This document shows, in pieces, positions 25,961 to 36,970 of a stretch of DNA of 64,000 bases. The stretch comes from Bacillus sp. FJAT-28004 (lineage in GTDB: Bacteria > Bacillota > Bacilli > Paenibacillales > Paenibacillaceae), in NCBI RefSeq assembly GCF_001280845.1, contig NZ_LGHP01000001.1:1388435-1452434 (forward strand), given 5' to 3'. Position numbers and translations under genes: made by a program. Under the pieces are notes generated by a model, which saw only the letters and a program-made list of their open reading frames with translations, searched no databases and was not told where the DNA came from. How positions within the stretch are numbered: the stretch's first letter is position 1; the number at the start of each line of letters is the position of its first letter.

Positions 25961-28900
25961 ATGAAGAATAAATTAATCAAACAAATTGTAAGCGTATTCA
26001 TTTCTCTCACTTTACTGTCGGCAATGTTCATGGATCAACGGAATCTTGTTCATGCTGCGGATTATTCGGCCACCATACAAATAGATACGAGTGTTGAACC
26101 CAGCTTAAGTGAAAACTTCGGGGGATATAATGGGGATTTTCAAACATATGGCATCCTATACACCGATCAGACGGCCATCGATTTGGCAAATGGATTGAAT
26201 AGCCGTGTGTTTCGATTTCCTTCCGGGACGGATAGTGACTATTTCGACATTAGGAGAGGGGATGACGATGACGAGTGGGTATCACAATTTTTCGGAAAGA
26301 TGCCCACATTCCATGCTGCCGTTAACGACGGGCAAATCTTGAGAGCCAAGCCGGACAAACAACAACTTCAGGATTGGAAATATTTTCTGGATAATGTGCA
26401 GGGAGAAACTATGATTATTATCAATGGATTCACTGATACTCCAGAAACGGCAATGGCGATTGCGAAATATTGCAAGGATAATCATATTAAAGTTAGCGCC
26501 TACGAGCTGAGCAACGAAGCTTTTTTATTCAGTAAATTTTTTCCGACAGCAACGGACTATGCGGATAAGATGAAGCCATATTATGATGCAATCAAATCCG
26601 TAGATTCGAAAGCGCAGATTAACGTCATGTTTTCTCAAGGCGAAAAACCGGAATGGGATAAAGAACTGGCTGCTTATCCGAATAAATATTGGGATGGTGT
26701 ATCCTATCATTTTTATCGGGGCGGTGATCGGTATTCAACGTTCGACCAAGCGCGCAAAGACCTGAATTCCGCCTTAGCAGAGCGTACCAATTCGTATATC
26801 GATTCCTATTACCTTGCCAAAGGAAGACCTGATATGCCTGTAACGATAAGCGAGTTTAATACGACTCCTTCCACAATGACCAGTTTGTCCACATCCGGGA
26901 TGATAAAAACGCTTTATAATGGAATATTCGCTGCGGAATATGCGACCAGAATGTCGAGCCATCCGAATGTGAAACGTGTACTTCTTCATGCGATGATGCA
27001 GTTTGGGACCCAGCCCACCAATAACTATGCTGTCGCAATGCGAGATGCTTATGAGAAAAAGACGACATTAGATACAACGGGTTATGATTTCGGCATTTAT
27101 AAAAGCGGTGCTGCTTTAGGTTTGCAAATCACCTATGAAGCCATCAACAACAGTTCCCACTTATGGAAAACAACAACTTCAGGAGGGGCAGAGGTTAACA
27201 AGTATTCGGGCAGCAATATGCCTGCTTTATATTCGCAGGCATATAAGGGGAAAAACAATAAAAATTATGTCATGATCACCAACAAATCGGACAGTACTCA
27301 CACGGCAACAATCAACATGAATGGAGTTCCCGTAGCATCCAATATGACGAAAACGTATATCTCATCAATAGACCCAGAAATAAAAAATACAGCGGCAGAC
27401 CCTAATGCTATCACCATTCAAACGGAAGACACACTAAACCCGGTAACGATTCCTCCATACAGTGTGATGAGAGTAGAATGGGATGCTTCCGGAGGACAAC
27501 TGCCGCAGCCTACCCGTATTGTTCAATCTATTGTAGGTAATAGTCAGGTAGAGTTAACTTGGCTTGATTCGCTGCTAGCAGATGGATATGTCGTGAAGTA
27601 TGGGATGACACCTGGCGTTTATACAAATACGATAGAGGCAGTCCATTCTAAGAACTATACCGTGACGGGCTTATCCAACGGGAAAACCTATTACTTTGCG
27701 GTAAGCGCTAAGAATAGTACAGGCTCAAGCGTGAATTCGAATGAAGTAGCTGCCAAGCTTGCATTACCAAGCGCACCATTGCTGGAAAGCCCGAAAGCAA
27801 AGGAAGGTTCGGTCGTACTTCATTGGAATAGTTCAATCAACGCTTCTGGATATTATGTGAAGTATAGAACAGGATCCGGTAATACAACGGTTAAAGACGT
27901 TGGTAATTCCATAGGCTACGAAGTGACCGGATTAACAAATGATACGGCGTATTATTTTACGGTATCTGCGTATAACGGTATGGGAGAAGGCTTAAAATCC
28001 AACGAATACAGGGCGGTTCCGAGGGGGAATATGCCTTATTCTCCTCACACAGTTCAAGCTTTCAGAGCCGGAACGGGAGTCGATTTAAGCTGGAGCCCCT
28101 CGTATTCAGAGCAATTTTATGAAAACTTTGAACTTGGAGACGATTTTTGGACCGCAATAAATGGTGAATGGGGAATTGTTCATAGTACGGAAGGCGGTCT
28201 TGGCAGTACCAACGTGTACCGAAGCAGCAATTCTTCCGGTTATGGAATGAGCGTTGCTGGAGACAGCACTTGGAAAGACTATGTTGTTGAAGCTGGAATT
28301 GTAGCGCCCGATTCTGTTACGGGAGACTATGGCGTGGTCGCAAGATATGTGGACAATAATAATTACTATTATGCGTATTACGATTCTCAAGAGAAAAATT
28401 ATAAAATTATGAAGCGATTTGAAGGGGCAGAGACGGTTTTAGCATCATCCGAGCCAATAGCGGACCCTTATTTTATTCTTAGAGCAAGTACAAATAGTAA
28501 ATTCAGGTTTGAGGTATCGGGCGATAAGTTGACCCTATATAGGGACGGAATTGTAATAGCTTCAGTGACGGATGGAAGTTATCCCCTTCTTTCCGGGAAG
28601 ATAGGTCTTTATACGAACAACCAGAAGGCTGATTTCGACCGTATTTCCGTGAGATTGGATAATGCAACTGGTTATGCGATCAAAAGAAGTACGAGTCTAA
28701 AAGGCGTTTATACAACTGTAGCGACAGGAGTAACAGGCAGTACCTACAAAGATACCAGCGCAAATCCAGCGCTCCATAATTATTATGTAATTACAGCGTT
28801 GAATGATAGTGGCGAGAGCGCGTATACTTCACCGTTATCGATTGTTTATCCAAAGGTACCGTTAATCAATATTGCGCCAAGCGCGATGTTATCCGTTGAC

Positions 28901-31414
28901 TCGACCAATGGAACATTCAGTGCGAATAAGGCGGTAGATGGAATTAAAGATGACAACGCCAGCAGATGGCTTTCTTTAAGCGGAGAGCCGCATTATTTTC
29001 AGATGGAATGGCCAGCGGACAAATTGATCAGTAGTATTCACGTTTGGAGCGGACTAATCGGAGGATACGGGTTCCAAATCAAAGATTATACGATTCAGTA
29101 CTGGGACGGAGAAACGTGGAAGACGGCGGCTGCCGTTACCGATAATAAAAATGACGTCAATGTTCGTTCCTACAACATATTGGAATTAGATCAACCGATT
29201 ATTACCAAAAAATTAAGGATGAACATATCGAAAGCCTCTGGAGTTGCCGGTTATTCAGACGCCAGATTGTTAGAGATTGAAGTATTCGGGACAGATCGAT
29301 ATAAAAATATAGCGTCAAGCGCGGTATTAGCTGTTGATTCGACGAACGGTTCATTCAGTGCAAATAAGGCAGTAGATGGAATTAAAAATGACAACAGCAG
29401 CAAATGGCTTTCTTTAAGTGGTGAATCGCATTACTTCCAGATGGATTGGCCGGAGGATAAGTTAATTAAGGGCATCAACGTCTGGAGCGGTCTGATCGGG
29501 GGCAATGGATTTCAAATTAAAGACTATACGATAGAGTATTGGGATGGGGCCAATTGGACAACCGCAGAGACTGTAACCAATAACACCTATGATGCCAACC
29601 GTGGTTTGTACAATTCTCTGAGTTGGAGTACTCCTATTCCCACCAAGAAAATAAAAATGAACATAACGAAAGCCTCTGGCGCAGCGGGCTATACCGACGC
29701 CAGATTATTGGAAATTGAAGTGATTGGCGCAGATTTACCTGCTACGACAGCGAATTTATCTCCTTCACAGCCGGATGGACCAAATGGGCGATACATGAAT
29801 CCAGTAACGGTTACATTGTCTGCTCCACAAACATTATGGGGGGTTACACAGTCCGTATATAGTCTGGATAGTGGGAATACGTGGCTGGCATACGCGGGGC
29901 CGATCACATTTGAGCAGGATGGCCTCTACCATATGAGTTATAGATCCATAGACCATGAAGGCAATTCAGGGAGCATTCAGACGGTTTCATTCATCATTGC
30001 AAGGGATTCTAACATAGCGGCACCTGTGACGAAGGCGGCATTGTCTGGTGCTCCGAATGGCGAGGGCTGGTTTAAAGAAGATGTGACGGTTACCTTGACG
30101 GCTACGGATGAATCAGCGGGTGCAGTAAGGACCGAATTCAGTATCAATGGTGGGACTACAGCTGCTTACGAGGCACCAATTGTCATTCAAAGCGAAGGTA
30201 CGAGTACGATCGGATATTTCTCTACAGATGTCGCGGGGAATGTGGAAGCGGCAAAATCGTTGCAGGTAAAATTAGATAAAACAGCGCCGGAGGTTATATT
30301 AACGCAGTCCGGTCACGCAGTTGCGGACGTGACAGATGCGGATACGCTGAGATTTGATTTGATCAGTACAGATGTACTCTCCGGTGTGGCAACTCAGACG
30401 TTGACTTTGGATGGCACTGTGATTAATAGCGGTCAAACCATTGCTGCAGGTAGTCTAGTATTAGGTGCACATACGGTGCAATACAGTGTAGTGGATGCAG
30501 CAGGCAATTTGGTACAGTCGACACGAACATTCAACGTGAATGCGAATGTTACGTTCAGTGAAGCTACCCTTGCTGCTGACATCGTATCGCTGAAGCCGGG
30601 TGAAACGACGGCTACACATCTAACCGGGGTATTAAGCAACGGAACGCCTGTTGATCTTAGTGGTGCAGTTGTTGCCTATAGCACAAGTAATAGAGTGGTA
30701 GTTGCTGTAGATCAGCAAGGTAAAGTTAGTGCTTTGGCAGAAGGTACTGCACAAATTACAGCAACCGTCACCCTGAATGGAAAAACAGTACAAACCAATG
30801 CTGTGACTATTACGGTTGTGAAGCCGTTATCGGTTGGGGCACCAGGTAAACCAGTTTTGTCAGATAATAGCGGTCAGGCAACTGGATTAAAAGATGGCAA
30901 CTATACCGTCACGATGAACATGTGGTCGGGGAATAACGGCTCCGTATTCAAGTTGTACGAAAATGGCGTACTTATTAGTACAAAAACTTTGATAGACGCG
31001 TCCCCAGCAGCACAAGTGGCTAAAGTGGATGTGAAAGGCAAAGCGAACGGCACCTACACCTATACGAGTGAACTTATTAATTCCTTCGGAACCACAACCA
31101 GCAGCCCACTTGTGGTCAAAATTACGGACGCATCACCAGGTAAACCAGTACTATCTCAAAATAATTGGGATGGAGATGGAAATTACAATGTAACAATGAA
31201 CATGTGGTGGGGCACTAACGCTTCCGAATATCGCCTATACGAAAATGGCATTCTGATCGAAACGAAGAGTTTGAACGCAGCTACTCCAAGTGCTCAAAGC
31301 GCCGTGACGACGATTGCTGGCAGAGAAATTGGTGTGTATGAGTACCGTATTGAATTAGTCAATGCGGGTGGGGTTACCTCGAGTGATAAGATGACAGTAA
31401 AAGTAACGAAATAA
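25961..31414 (+). CDS. Secreted multimodular glycoside hydrolase (1817 aa)
   Basis: The signal peptide ends near residue 32 (VHA/AD). The catalytic domain, ~40-510, has a clan GH-A look: likely acid/base E186 in YELSNEAF and nucleophile E298 in VTISEFNTT, 112 residues apart. The exact GH family is unassigned. Then come FN3 domains at ~518-603 and ~604-691, and a third FN3 split by a laminin-G/jelly-roll-like insert (~715-900) and resumed to ~965. Two tandem F5/8-type-C (CBM32-like) domains follow at ~968-1112 and ~1115-1258, very similar to each other. After these come Ig-like segments, a Big_2 domain at ~1529-1622 and two C-terminal ~95-residue repeats each starting PGKPVLS. It probably attacks a complex plant or microbial polysaccharide and feeds the importer just upstream. 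Confidence 0.85.
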   Translation: MKNKLIKQIVSVFISLTLLSAMFMDQRNLVHAADYSATIQIDTSVEPSLSENFGGYNGDFQTYGILYTDQTAIDLANGLNSRVFRFPSGTDSDYFDIRRGDDDDEWVSQFFGKMPTFHAAVNDGQILRAKPDKQQLQDWKYFLDNVQGETMIIINGFTDTPETAMAIAKYCKDNHIKVSAYELSNEAFLFSKFFPTATDYADKMKPYYDAIKSVDSKAQINVMFSQGEKPEWDKELAAYPNKYWDGVSYHFYRGGDRYSTFDQARKDLNSALAERTNSYIDSYYLAKGRPDMPVTISEFNTTPSTMTSLSTSGMIKTLYNGIFAAEYATRMSSHPNVKRVLLHAMMQFGTQPTNNYAVAMRDAYEKKTTLDTTGYDFGIYKSGAALGLQITYEAINNSSHLWKTTTSGGAEVNKYSGSNMPALYSQAYKGKNNKNYVMITNKSDSTHTATINMNGVPVASNMTKTYISSIDPEIKNTAADPNAITIQTEDTLNPVTIPPYSVMRVEWDASGGQLPQPTRIVQSIVGNSQVELTWLDSLLADGYVVKYGMTPGVYTNTIEAVHSKNYTVTGLSNGKTYYFAVSAKNSTGSSVNSNEVAAKLALPSAPLLESPKAKEGSVVLHWNSSINASGYYVKYRTGSGNTTVKDVGNSIGYEVTGLTNDTAYYFTVSAYNGMGEGLKSNEYRAVPRGNMPYSPHTVQAFRAGTGVDLSWSPSYSEQFYENFELGDDFWTAINGEWGIVHSTEGGLGSTNVYRSSNSSGYGMSVAGDSTWKDYVVEAGIVAPDSVTGDYGVVARYVDNNNYYYAYYDSQEKNYKIMKRFEGAETVLASSEPIADPYFILRASTNSKFRFEVSGDKLTLYRDGIVIASVTDGSYPLLSGKIGLYTNNQKADFDRISVRLDNATGYAIKRSTSLKGVYTTVATGVTGSTYKDTSANPALHNYYVITALNDSGESAYTSPLSIVYPKVPLINIAPSAMLSVDSTNGTFSANKAVDGIKDDNASRWLSLSGEPHYFQMEWPADKLISSIHVWSGLIGGYGFQIKDYTIQYWDGETWKTAAAVTDNKNDVNVRSYNILELDQPIITKKLRMNISKASGVAGYSDARLLEIEVFGTDRYKNIASSAVLAVDSTNGSFSANKAVDGIKNDNSSKWLSLSGESHYFQMDWPEDKLIKGINVWSGLIGGNGFQIKDYTIEYWDGANWTTAETVTNNTYDANRGLYNSLSWSTPIPTKKIKMNITKASGAAGYTDARLLEIEVIGADLPATTANLSPSQPDGPNGRYMNPVTVTLSAPQTLWGVTQSVYSLDSGNTWLAYAGPITFEQDGLYHMSYRSIDHEGNSGSIQTVSFIIARDSNIAAPVTKAALSGAPNGEGWFKEDVTVTLTATDESAGAVRTEFSINGGTTAAYEAPIVIQSEGTSTIGYFSTDVAGNVEAAKSLQVKLDKTAPEVILTQSGHAVADVTDADTLRFDLISTDVLSGVATQTLTLDGTVINSGQTIAAGSLVLGAHTVQYSVVDAAGNLVQSTRTFNVNANVTFSEATLAADIVSLKPGETTATHLTGVLSNGTPVDLSGAVVAYSTSNRVVVAVDQQGKVSALAEGTAQITATVTLNGKTVQTNAVTITVVKPLSVGAPGKPVLSDNSGQATGLKDGNYTVTMNMWSGNNGSVFKLYENGVLISTKTLIDASPAAQVAKVDVKGKANGTYTYTSELINSFGTTTSSPLVVKITDASPGKPVLSQNNWDGDGNYNVTMNMWWGTNASEYRLYENGILIETKSLNAATPSAQSAVTTIAGREIGVYEYRIELVNAGGVTSSDKMTVKVTK

Positions 31415-31460
31415 GAGGTAACCTATCTCCTCGAAATGACTACCGACTATCGAAAAGGAA

Positions 31461-32504
31461 TCATTTTTGCTGATGAACAGCCGTAGTGCTCCCAATGAAT
31501 AATTCGCCTTGAATACGGATGTGCTCATAGGGGAGGGTAGGATTAGCGATACGCCATAACATGCGATCGGCTGCCCGGTATCCGGTTTCCCGAATGGACA
31601 GAAGAGGACGGGTAAATAACGGCAGCTGCTCCTGTTGTTCGTTCATGATACCTATTATGGAAATATCTTGAGGAATGTTCAGTTGAAGCTTGGTACAGAG
31701 TTGGTATACGGCGTCAACCTCTCCATCAACACCGCAGATGATAGCTGTGGGAGCAAAGTGAATAAGCCTATCACTAAGCTCCTCCAGCCACTGGGGATGG
31801 GTGCTCCGCTCGCTGGTCGAATGGACAATCGGGTCGACCTCCGTATGGCATTCATTCATGGCGTGAAGGAAGGCCTGCCAGCGTAAAATATATCCCCTTT
31901 GGGAATGTGTATCACCCACATACATTATACGGTGATGACCGATGGATTGCAGATAGGCGACTGCTTGATAGGTTGCTTCGTAGATGTCCCAGATGACACT
32001 GTCTACTCTAGTCCCTAGTGGGGGATAGCTAAGCAGTATCCTAGGGATGGATAGTCGAAGAAGTGCAGGCTCCCAACCTTTGGGGACGATACTTGGAGCG
32101 ATGAATAAGCCATCGGCAAACTCCAGTCCCTTCGTTTCAATCCAGTCCTGCATCTCCGTTTTTCTGATAGCGCCAGGAAGCATACAGGTTTCAATATGAT
32201 GGCCGAAGGAAGCGAAGCGTTCGTGCAAGCCTTCGAGTAACAGTCGGTTGTAGCCAACCGATTGTTCCGTTTGTATGAGTAAGAATCGCATGCGTTCCAT
32301 CGGATAAGAGACAATGCGTTCAGCCCTAAGGCTGCGAATCTGGTCTTTCGTGAAGTAGCCCAGCTTTTCCGAAGTTTCGACAATAAGCTGCCGGGTAGTC
32401 TCAGACATGCCCGGCTTTCCTTTTAAAGCCTTATTGACCGTCTGTACGGTTAGTCCCAGCTCCTTGGCGATCGTCTTTAATGTGACCTCCTTGCGTATAG
32501 GCAT
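31461..32504 (-). CDS. LacI-family transcriptional regulator
   Basis: A 347-residue regulator. The HTH is in residues ~8-30 (TLKTIAKELGLTVQTVNKALKG), with the hinge helix region after it, and a periplasmic-binding-like sugar-sensing domain makes up the remainder. GAGGGG lies upstream of the ATG. It is the last gene of the minus-strand operon starting at 37933 and follows the lyase gene by 84 bp. It probably represses that locus in the absence of its oligosaccharide; AAAGCGCTTT at 38.05 kb is a candidate operator. Confidence 0.9.
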   Translation of the reverse strand: MPIRKEVTLKTIAKELGLTVQTVNKALKGKPGMSETTRQLIVETSEKLGYFTKDQIRSLRAERIVSYPMERMRFLLIQTEQSVGYNRLLLEGLHERFASFGHHIETCMLPGAIRKTEMQDWIETKGLEFADGLFIAPSIVPKGWEPALLRLSIPRILLSYPPLGTRVDSVIWDIYEATYQAVAYLQSIGHHRIMYVGDTHSQRGYILRWQAFLHAMNECHTEVDPIVHSTSERSTHPQWLEELSDRLIHFAPTAIICGVDGEVDAVYQLCTKLQLNIPQDISIIGIMNEQQEQLPLFTRPLLSIRETGYRAADRMLWRIANPTLPYEHIRIQGELFIGSTTAVHQQK

Positions 32505-32587
32505 GAATGTACCCCTCTTCGTTCAGAATTCATATACCTATCGTAGCATGTTCTTATTATTCATTAAACAAAAATTAAACTTAATTC

Positions 32588-34504
32588 TCAGCGATCATAG
32601 TTAATACTTCCTGTCTTCGATATTATAAACAATGTATCTCCACTTATCGGAACATCCTTCTGATCCAGTACAATTCGAAAGATTTTATTTCCCCAGCTGG
32701 ATACGAGCTTGCTGTCGGTCAACGGGATTTCTTCTATTTGAACGTTAAAGCTGCTCGTATCAAATTTCATTTGTACCACATCGCTACCCGATAAGAACAA
32801 TATGCCATCTTCCGTATGTTTTGCTTCACAAGGAGTTATAAAGTGGTGCAGCAAGCTATTGTTCTGTTCCAGCTCATAACGATCATGGATGATGATCTGT
32901 TGCGCAAGCCGGTCAAGGGAAACATGACGCGTATAGTGTTTGATCATGGCTTCTGCCCCATAGGATTTACTAATGTCCATCGACAAGCTGGCTATTTGCT
33001 CAGACGCACGATAGCATACCTGTTCTGCGCTGTATTCAGCGCCCTCGTGCTGCATCACGCCATTGATGGTGGGCAGATTGTGGTATTGGGACTGCATTGT
33101 CCAAATATCATAGCGGTTTGGACCGAAAAACTCTCGGCGATAAACCTCTACCCCGATATCAATGAGTATTGGACGGGCATTATAAAAGACGACATAATTT
33201 CCAACATCATTATGATTATGACTGTCTCCGTTACTTCCGCCTTTGACACAGAGGAACAGGCCTTTATCCGCCTCTTCGGTCTCCCGTGCTACCATAATTC
33301 CTAGACTTTCAATATAGGATTCCGTTTCAAATTTAACGGACCGCGCTTTCTGCAGCATGCTATGGGACTGATCGATCGAGGACATGGCTCTTGAGAGAGA
33401 GAGCGTAGGGAAATTTTTGTTATCCAATTGGTACTTAAAGCAATATGCTCCAAAGTCCACTAGCCGCGAATCACTCATCTGAATGCCTGCGGTATAAATA
33501 ATCTCTGCAGCAGGATTGCATTTTGCACTGCCATCCGCAAAGTTAACCACATAATCCTTGCCAATATATAACTTGCGAATATAGTCGGTAAATTGGCGAA
33601 GCTTAGGCTCATGATAGATTTGAATGAAGCCGTCAGTCGCATAATCGACCAAAGCAAGTCCTTCTAGCAGCATACCGCAGGATCTTCCCCAATAAGTGGC
33701 TCCCTCATCGATGCCGCCGTCCTCGTCTATTCCTTGCAAGTAATAATCCAGCATATCCATTGCGCGGACAATTCCTCTTTTCCGAAGATCATCGTCTTCC
33801 TCACAGAATAGAATACTGGTTAAGCAGTTGACTACACACCATGGATTCCAGTTATTCATATCTCGCCGATCGCTGTAGCCCATCCACCAATAATCATATC
33901 TCGTCAAAAATGGGTCAATAATTCGGCGCTTGAGCTCTCGTTTTATTCGACGACTAACGAGTGGCTCGATTTCATCCAGCTTGTCTTTAAGAAGGTAGTA
34001 GATCATCGCTAGCGTCATTCCGGTCTCGCCAGCAAATATATCAAGTGCAGGAATATCGATATCGGGAAGAGTTCTCTCGCCATTAATGGGCTCTGGCTCA
34101 TAAATAAAGTTATGAGCAGATACGACCCATGAGCTTTCCTCGCATACGCACCAAATACCATTAATGATGTCCGCCAAATAGGAGCCGTCGCCTGTAAAGC
34201 ACTCCGCTAGCGTCAATGTGGAAAGGGCATGTCTGCGAGCGAAATAAGGTGATTCAAAGATGGCTCGGTCACCGCTTTTGAAGTATTCCATAAAGTCAGT
34301 CGCTTTAAGCATTGGATAGGCAAAGTTTTTGTATGTCTCTGCTTGCTCAATAATTAAATTTCTGATCTGATCATCGATTGAATCCCATAGCTCTCGCTGC
34401 TCATAGCTTGGAAAGGGGGTAAATTGCTTTAAGGGAAGAACTGGAAAAGACCTTGTTCTTACTTGTCCAGATGCGGTTGTTTCATACACTAGCTCTCTTA
34501 GCAT
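32588..34504 (-). CDS. Heparinase II/III-family polysaccharide lyase-like protein
   Basis: A 638-residue protein with an N-terminal alpha/alpha-toroid region rich in aromatic residues and a C-terminal heparinase II/III-like beta domain. The hallmark GDSHNHNDVGNYVVFYN lies at about residues 420-436, followed by a conserved ILIDIGVEVYRREFFGP segment. Family members cleave uronic acids by beta-elimination, leaving unsaturated ends. There is no signal peptide, so it acts on imported oligosaccharides in the cytoplasm. Together with the GH88 gene on the opposite arm, this indicates a uronate-containing substrate. It follows the binding-protein gene of the same operon. The exact PL family is not assignable by eye. 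Confidence 0.82.
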   Translation of the reverse strand: MLRELVYETTASGQVRTRSFPVLPLKQFTPFPSYEQRELWDSIDDQIRNLIIEQAETYKNFAYPMLKATDFMEYFKSGDRAIFESPYFARRHALSTLTLAECFTGDGSYLADIINGIWCVCEESSWVVSAHNFIYEPEPINGERTLPDIDIPALDIFAGETGMTLAMIYYLLKDKLDEIEPLVSRRIKRELKRRIIDPFLTRYDYWWMGYSDRRDMNNWNPWCVVNCLTSILFCEEDDDLRKRGIVRAMDMLDYYLQGIDEDGGIDEGATYWGRSCGMLLEGLALVDYATDGFIQIYHEPKLRQFTDYIRKLYIGKDYVVNFADGSAKCNPAAEIIYTAGIQMSDSRLVDFGAYCFKYQLDNKNFPTLSLSRAMSSIDQSHSMLQKARSVKFETESYIESLGIMVARETEEADKGLFLCVKGGSNGDSHNHNDVGNYVVFYNARPILIDIGVEVYRREFFGPNRYDIWTMQSQYHNLPTINGVMQHEGAEYSAEQVCYRASEQIASLSMDISKSYGAEAMIKHYTRHVSLDRLAQQIIIHDRYELEQNNSLLHHFITPCEAKHTEDGILFLSGSDVVQMKFDTSSFNVQIEEIPLTDSKLVSSWGNKIFRIVLDQKDVPISGDTLFIISKTGSINYDR

Positions 34505-34532
34505 GCTGTACCTCCATTATTAGAAAGAATAT

Positions 34533-34568
34533 GGGAAGAATAGCTTGTTTGTACAAGGCCACTCTCCC
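34533..34568 (-). terminator. Imperfect hairpin between binding-protein and lyase genes
   Basis: GGGAAGAATAGCTTGT pairs imperfectly with ACAAGGCCACTCTCCC around a short loop; no U tract follows. It may stabilise the upstream mRNA and reduce lyase expression. Confidence 0.4.
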
Positions 34569-34577
34569 CATTTCGTC

Positions 34578-36059
34578 TTATTTATTGATTTCGTCAATGA
34601 CAGCTTGAAGGTCGATTTCTTTGGCATAATTCGTAAAGTTAGTTACGTAACCGTCGTAATCAAGCTTGCCCATGACATAATTGTGGAATAGATCCGTTAC
34701 TTTAGCTTTAAGATCGCCTTCAACGTTGCTATAGAGAGAAAACTCGCTGGATGGCAGGTCTGTGACTACTTTCTCTTTATAGGTTTCACCAATCTTCGCA
34801 ATTTCGATAATATTGTCATATTCACCTTGAGTATCATGATCAAAGGAGAATGGATATTTAAAGTCTCGGTCAAGCGGCGGGAATGACTGCCCGCGGAAGC
34901 CGACTCCGCCATTATCCACATTCGCAACAAGTGCGCCTTCAACTAAATCATAATGATAACCTTCGATACCGCGGCTAGTTGCAATAATGGCTTCGGGATC
35001 TGTTAGCAGCCAAGTGAAGAAGGCGTCAAACGTTTCCTTAGGGTGTTTGCTTGCGCTTGTAATGCCGATAGGGGAGTCGGCTTCATAGTATGATAGCCCG
35101 AATACACCTTTCTCACCTTCAAACGGCTTTACAAAAGCCAGGTCCGCATCCTTGAAGTTTTCATCCAAGCCAGCCTTGAGCGTGTCATAAACATCATCCC
35201 ACATAATGATCGCTCCAGCTTCACCATTCATGAATTTCGTTCTAACTGCACCGTAGCTTGTGTTTGTTGGCATTTCAAGATCAATTAATTTCTCGCTGTA
35301 GAGCTTCTTCATGAAATCAAGATACTCTTTATATTCCGGCGTCAGGTATGGTACAACAGCTTTGTCATCCTTCATGTAAATCTGGTTGCGGGTGTTGAAA
35401 TAAGCAGCGAATAAATCTTGATCTTTCAGCACAGCAGAGAGGGTCAATGGGATTGTATCGTTTTGTCCGTTGTTGTCTAGATCACTGTCACGAAATAATG
35501 TCAGCACATTGACAAGTTCATCTACCGTTTTCGGCTGCTCTACTCCAAGCTTGGCTAACCAATCTGTACGCAACCACATAGTCATATACTTTTGGTTCGT
35601 AACAGATATACCGTAAGTTTTTCCGAAAAACTTAAATGGTTCGACAACACTCGGGTTAGCATCGAGAATTTTTTTTACTTTCTCATTACTATTAATATAA
35701 TCATCCAGAGGGACTAGAAAATCTTGTTTGACAAAAGGATACGGATTAGCAGGTAAGCGAGCTAGATCCGGCATGTCGCCTGAAACGAAAGAGGCAGTGA
35801 CCTTGTCCTCCCAGTTATTTTGCGGAATATGTTTAATTTCCAAATCAATGTTTGTTTTGCTCTTAAACTGATCGGATAACATTTGTGCGACATCGGGATT
35901 AGAGTAATAATCTTTACTTAGGAACGTGATGGAGGATAGCTCTCCATCTTTAGCTGACCCTTCTGCGTCAGGCTTCTCGGCCTGGCCTTTGGAACTGCAG
36001 GCACCTAATACCATTGTACTGGTTAAAAGTATTGCGAGAGTAGTTGTCACTTTTTTCAT
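34578..36059 (-). CDS. Extracellular solute-binding lipoprotein
   Basis: A 493-residue LplA-like binding protein. The signal peptide ends with lipobox LGAC (C21), then a charged linker. Conserved MWLRTDWLAKLGVEQPKTVDEL and FRDSDLDNNGQND segments correspond to those of the two other binding proteins in the window. It is the third gene of the minus-strand operon, after two permeases, and probably binds a uronic-acid-containing oligosaccharide. Confidence 0.92.
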   Translation of the reverse strand: MKKVTTTLAILLTSTMVLGACSSKGQAEKPDAEGSAKDGELSSITFLSKDYYSNPDVAQMLSDQFKSKTNIDLEIKHIPQNNWEDKVTASFVSGDMPDLARLPANPYPFVKQDFLVPLDDYINSNEKVKKILDANPSVVEPFKFFGKTYGISVTNQKYMTMWLRTDWLAKLGVEQPKTVDELVNVLTLFRDSDLDNNGQNDTIPLTLSAVLKDQDLFAAYFNTRNQIYMKDDKAVVPYLTPEYKEYLDFMKKLYSEKLIDLEMPTNTSYGAVRTKFMNGEAGAIIMWDDVYDTLKAGLDENFKDADLAFVKPFEGEKGVFGLSYYEADSPIGITSASKHPKETFDAFFTWLLTDPEAIIATSRGIEGYHYDLVEGALVANVDNGGVGFRGQSFPPLDRDFKYPFSFDHDTQGEYDNIIEIAKIGETYKEKVVTDLPSSEFSLYSNVEGDLKAKVTDLFHNYVMGKLDYDGYVTNFTNYAKEIDLQAVIDEINK

Positions 36060-36096
36060 TATTGCTGCACCTCTTATTTTTATTTTTATTTTTTCA

Positions 36097-36948
36097 TTAA
36101 CCCTTTACAGAGCCAATCAGTACACCTTTTACAAAATATTTTTGTAGAAATGGATAAACAATCATAACTGGGATCAATGCTACAACTATCGTCGTATATT
36201 GAATGTTTTTTAATAGTGTCTGATCGGTACTGGTCGAATCCATCGAGTTTTCCATAACTAAGGTGCGTAGGATAACCTGTAACGTATGCATATTAGGATC
36301 ACTAATATAAAGGATGACCTCCAAATAGCTGTTCCATGAGGATACCATATAAAACAATCCGACCGTTGCTATTGCTGCAGTTGATAGAGGCAGTATAATT
36401 TTGAACAGAATTTTGATCTCCGAGCAGCCGTCGATCCGTGCGCTCTCCACCAGTGATGATGGGATGCTCTCCAAAAAGTTTCGCATAATTAGGATATTAA
36501 AGGTGTTCAAAGCAGCTGGGAAAATAAGTGCGGAAAAAGAATTAAGCAGTCCTAAGTCCTTTACAAGCAAATATTTGGGCAGAAACCCTAAGCTAAGAAG
36601 CATGGGAAGTACAATAATAAAGTTCAGAAATCTTCTTCCTACAAGCTCTCCTCTGGAGAGGGGGTACGCAATTCCAATCGTAAGCACCATAGACACGATA
36701 AGACTGCATCCGGTTACGAACAAGGAATTTAAAAATGGTCCCTGAATAAGCTCATTTTCCAGTACATATTTATAATGATCTAGAGTAAAACCTCTAGGTA
36801 ATATGCGAAATGACGCATCGGAAGAAGTTGAAAAAGTGAGCTGGAAAATATACATGATCGGCAGCAGCACACTTAATGAACATAATCCCATTACGACGAT
36901 GGATATTATCTTTACTATTTTTTCTTCAAGACTCTGTTTGATAAGCAA
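36097..36948 (-). CDS. ABC importer permease, LplC/YtcP-like
   Basis: A 283-residue permease with about six membrane segments. EAA loop VESARIDGCSEIKILFKIILP; C-terminal KYFVKGVLIGSVKG. It starts with TTG after AAGGAG, 22 bp behind the partner permease. The second channel subunit of the importer in the uronate locus. Confidence 0.9.
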   Translation of the reverse strand: MLIKQSLEEKIVKIISIVVMGLCSLSVLLPIMYIFQLTFSTSSDASFRILPRGFTLDHYKYVLENELIQGPFLNSLFVTGCSLIVSMVLTIGIAYPLSRGELVGRRFLNFIIVLPMLLSLGFLPKYLLVKDLGLLNSFSALIFPAALNTFNILIMRNFLESIPSSLVESARIDGCSEIKILFKIILPLSTAAIATVGLFYMVSSWNSYLEVILYISDPNMHTLQVILRTLVMENSMDSTSTDQTLLKNIQYTTIVVALIPVMIVYPFLQKYFVKGVLIGSVKG

Positions 36949-36970
36949 TGTCTACACGCTCCTTCCTAGA

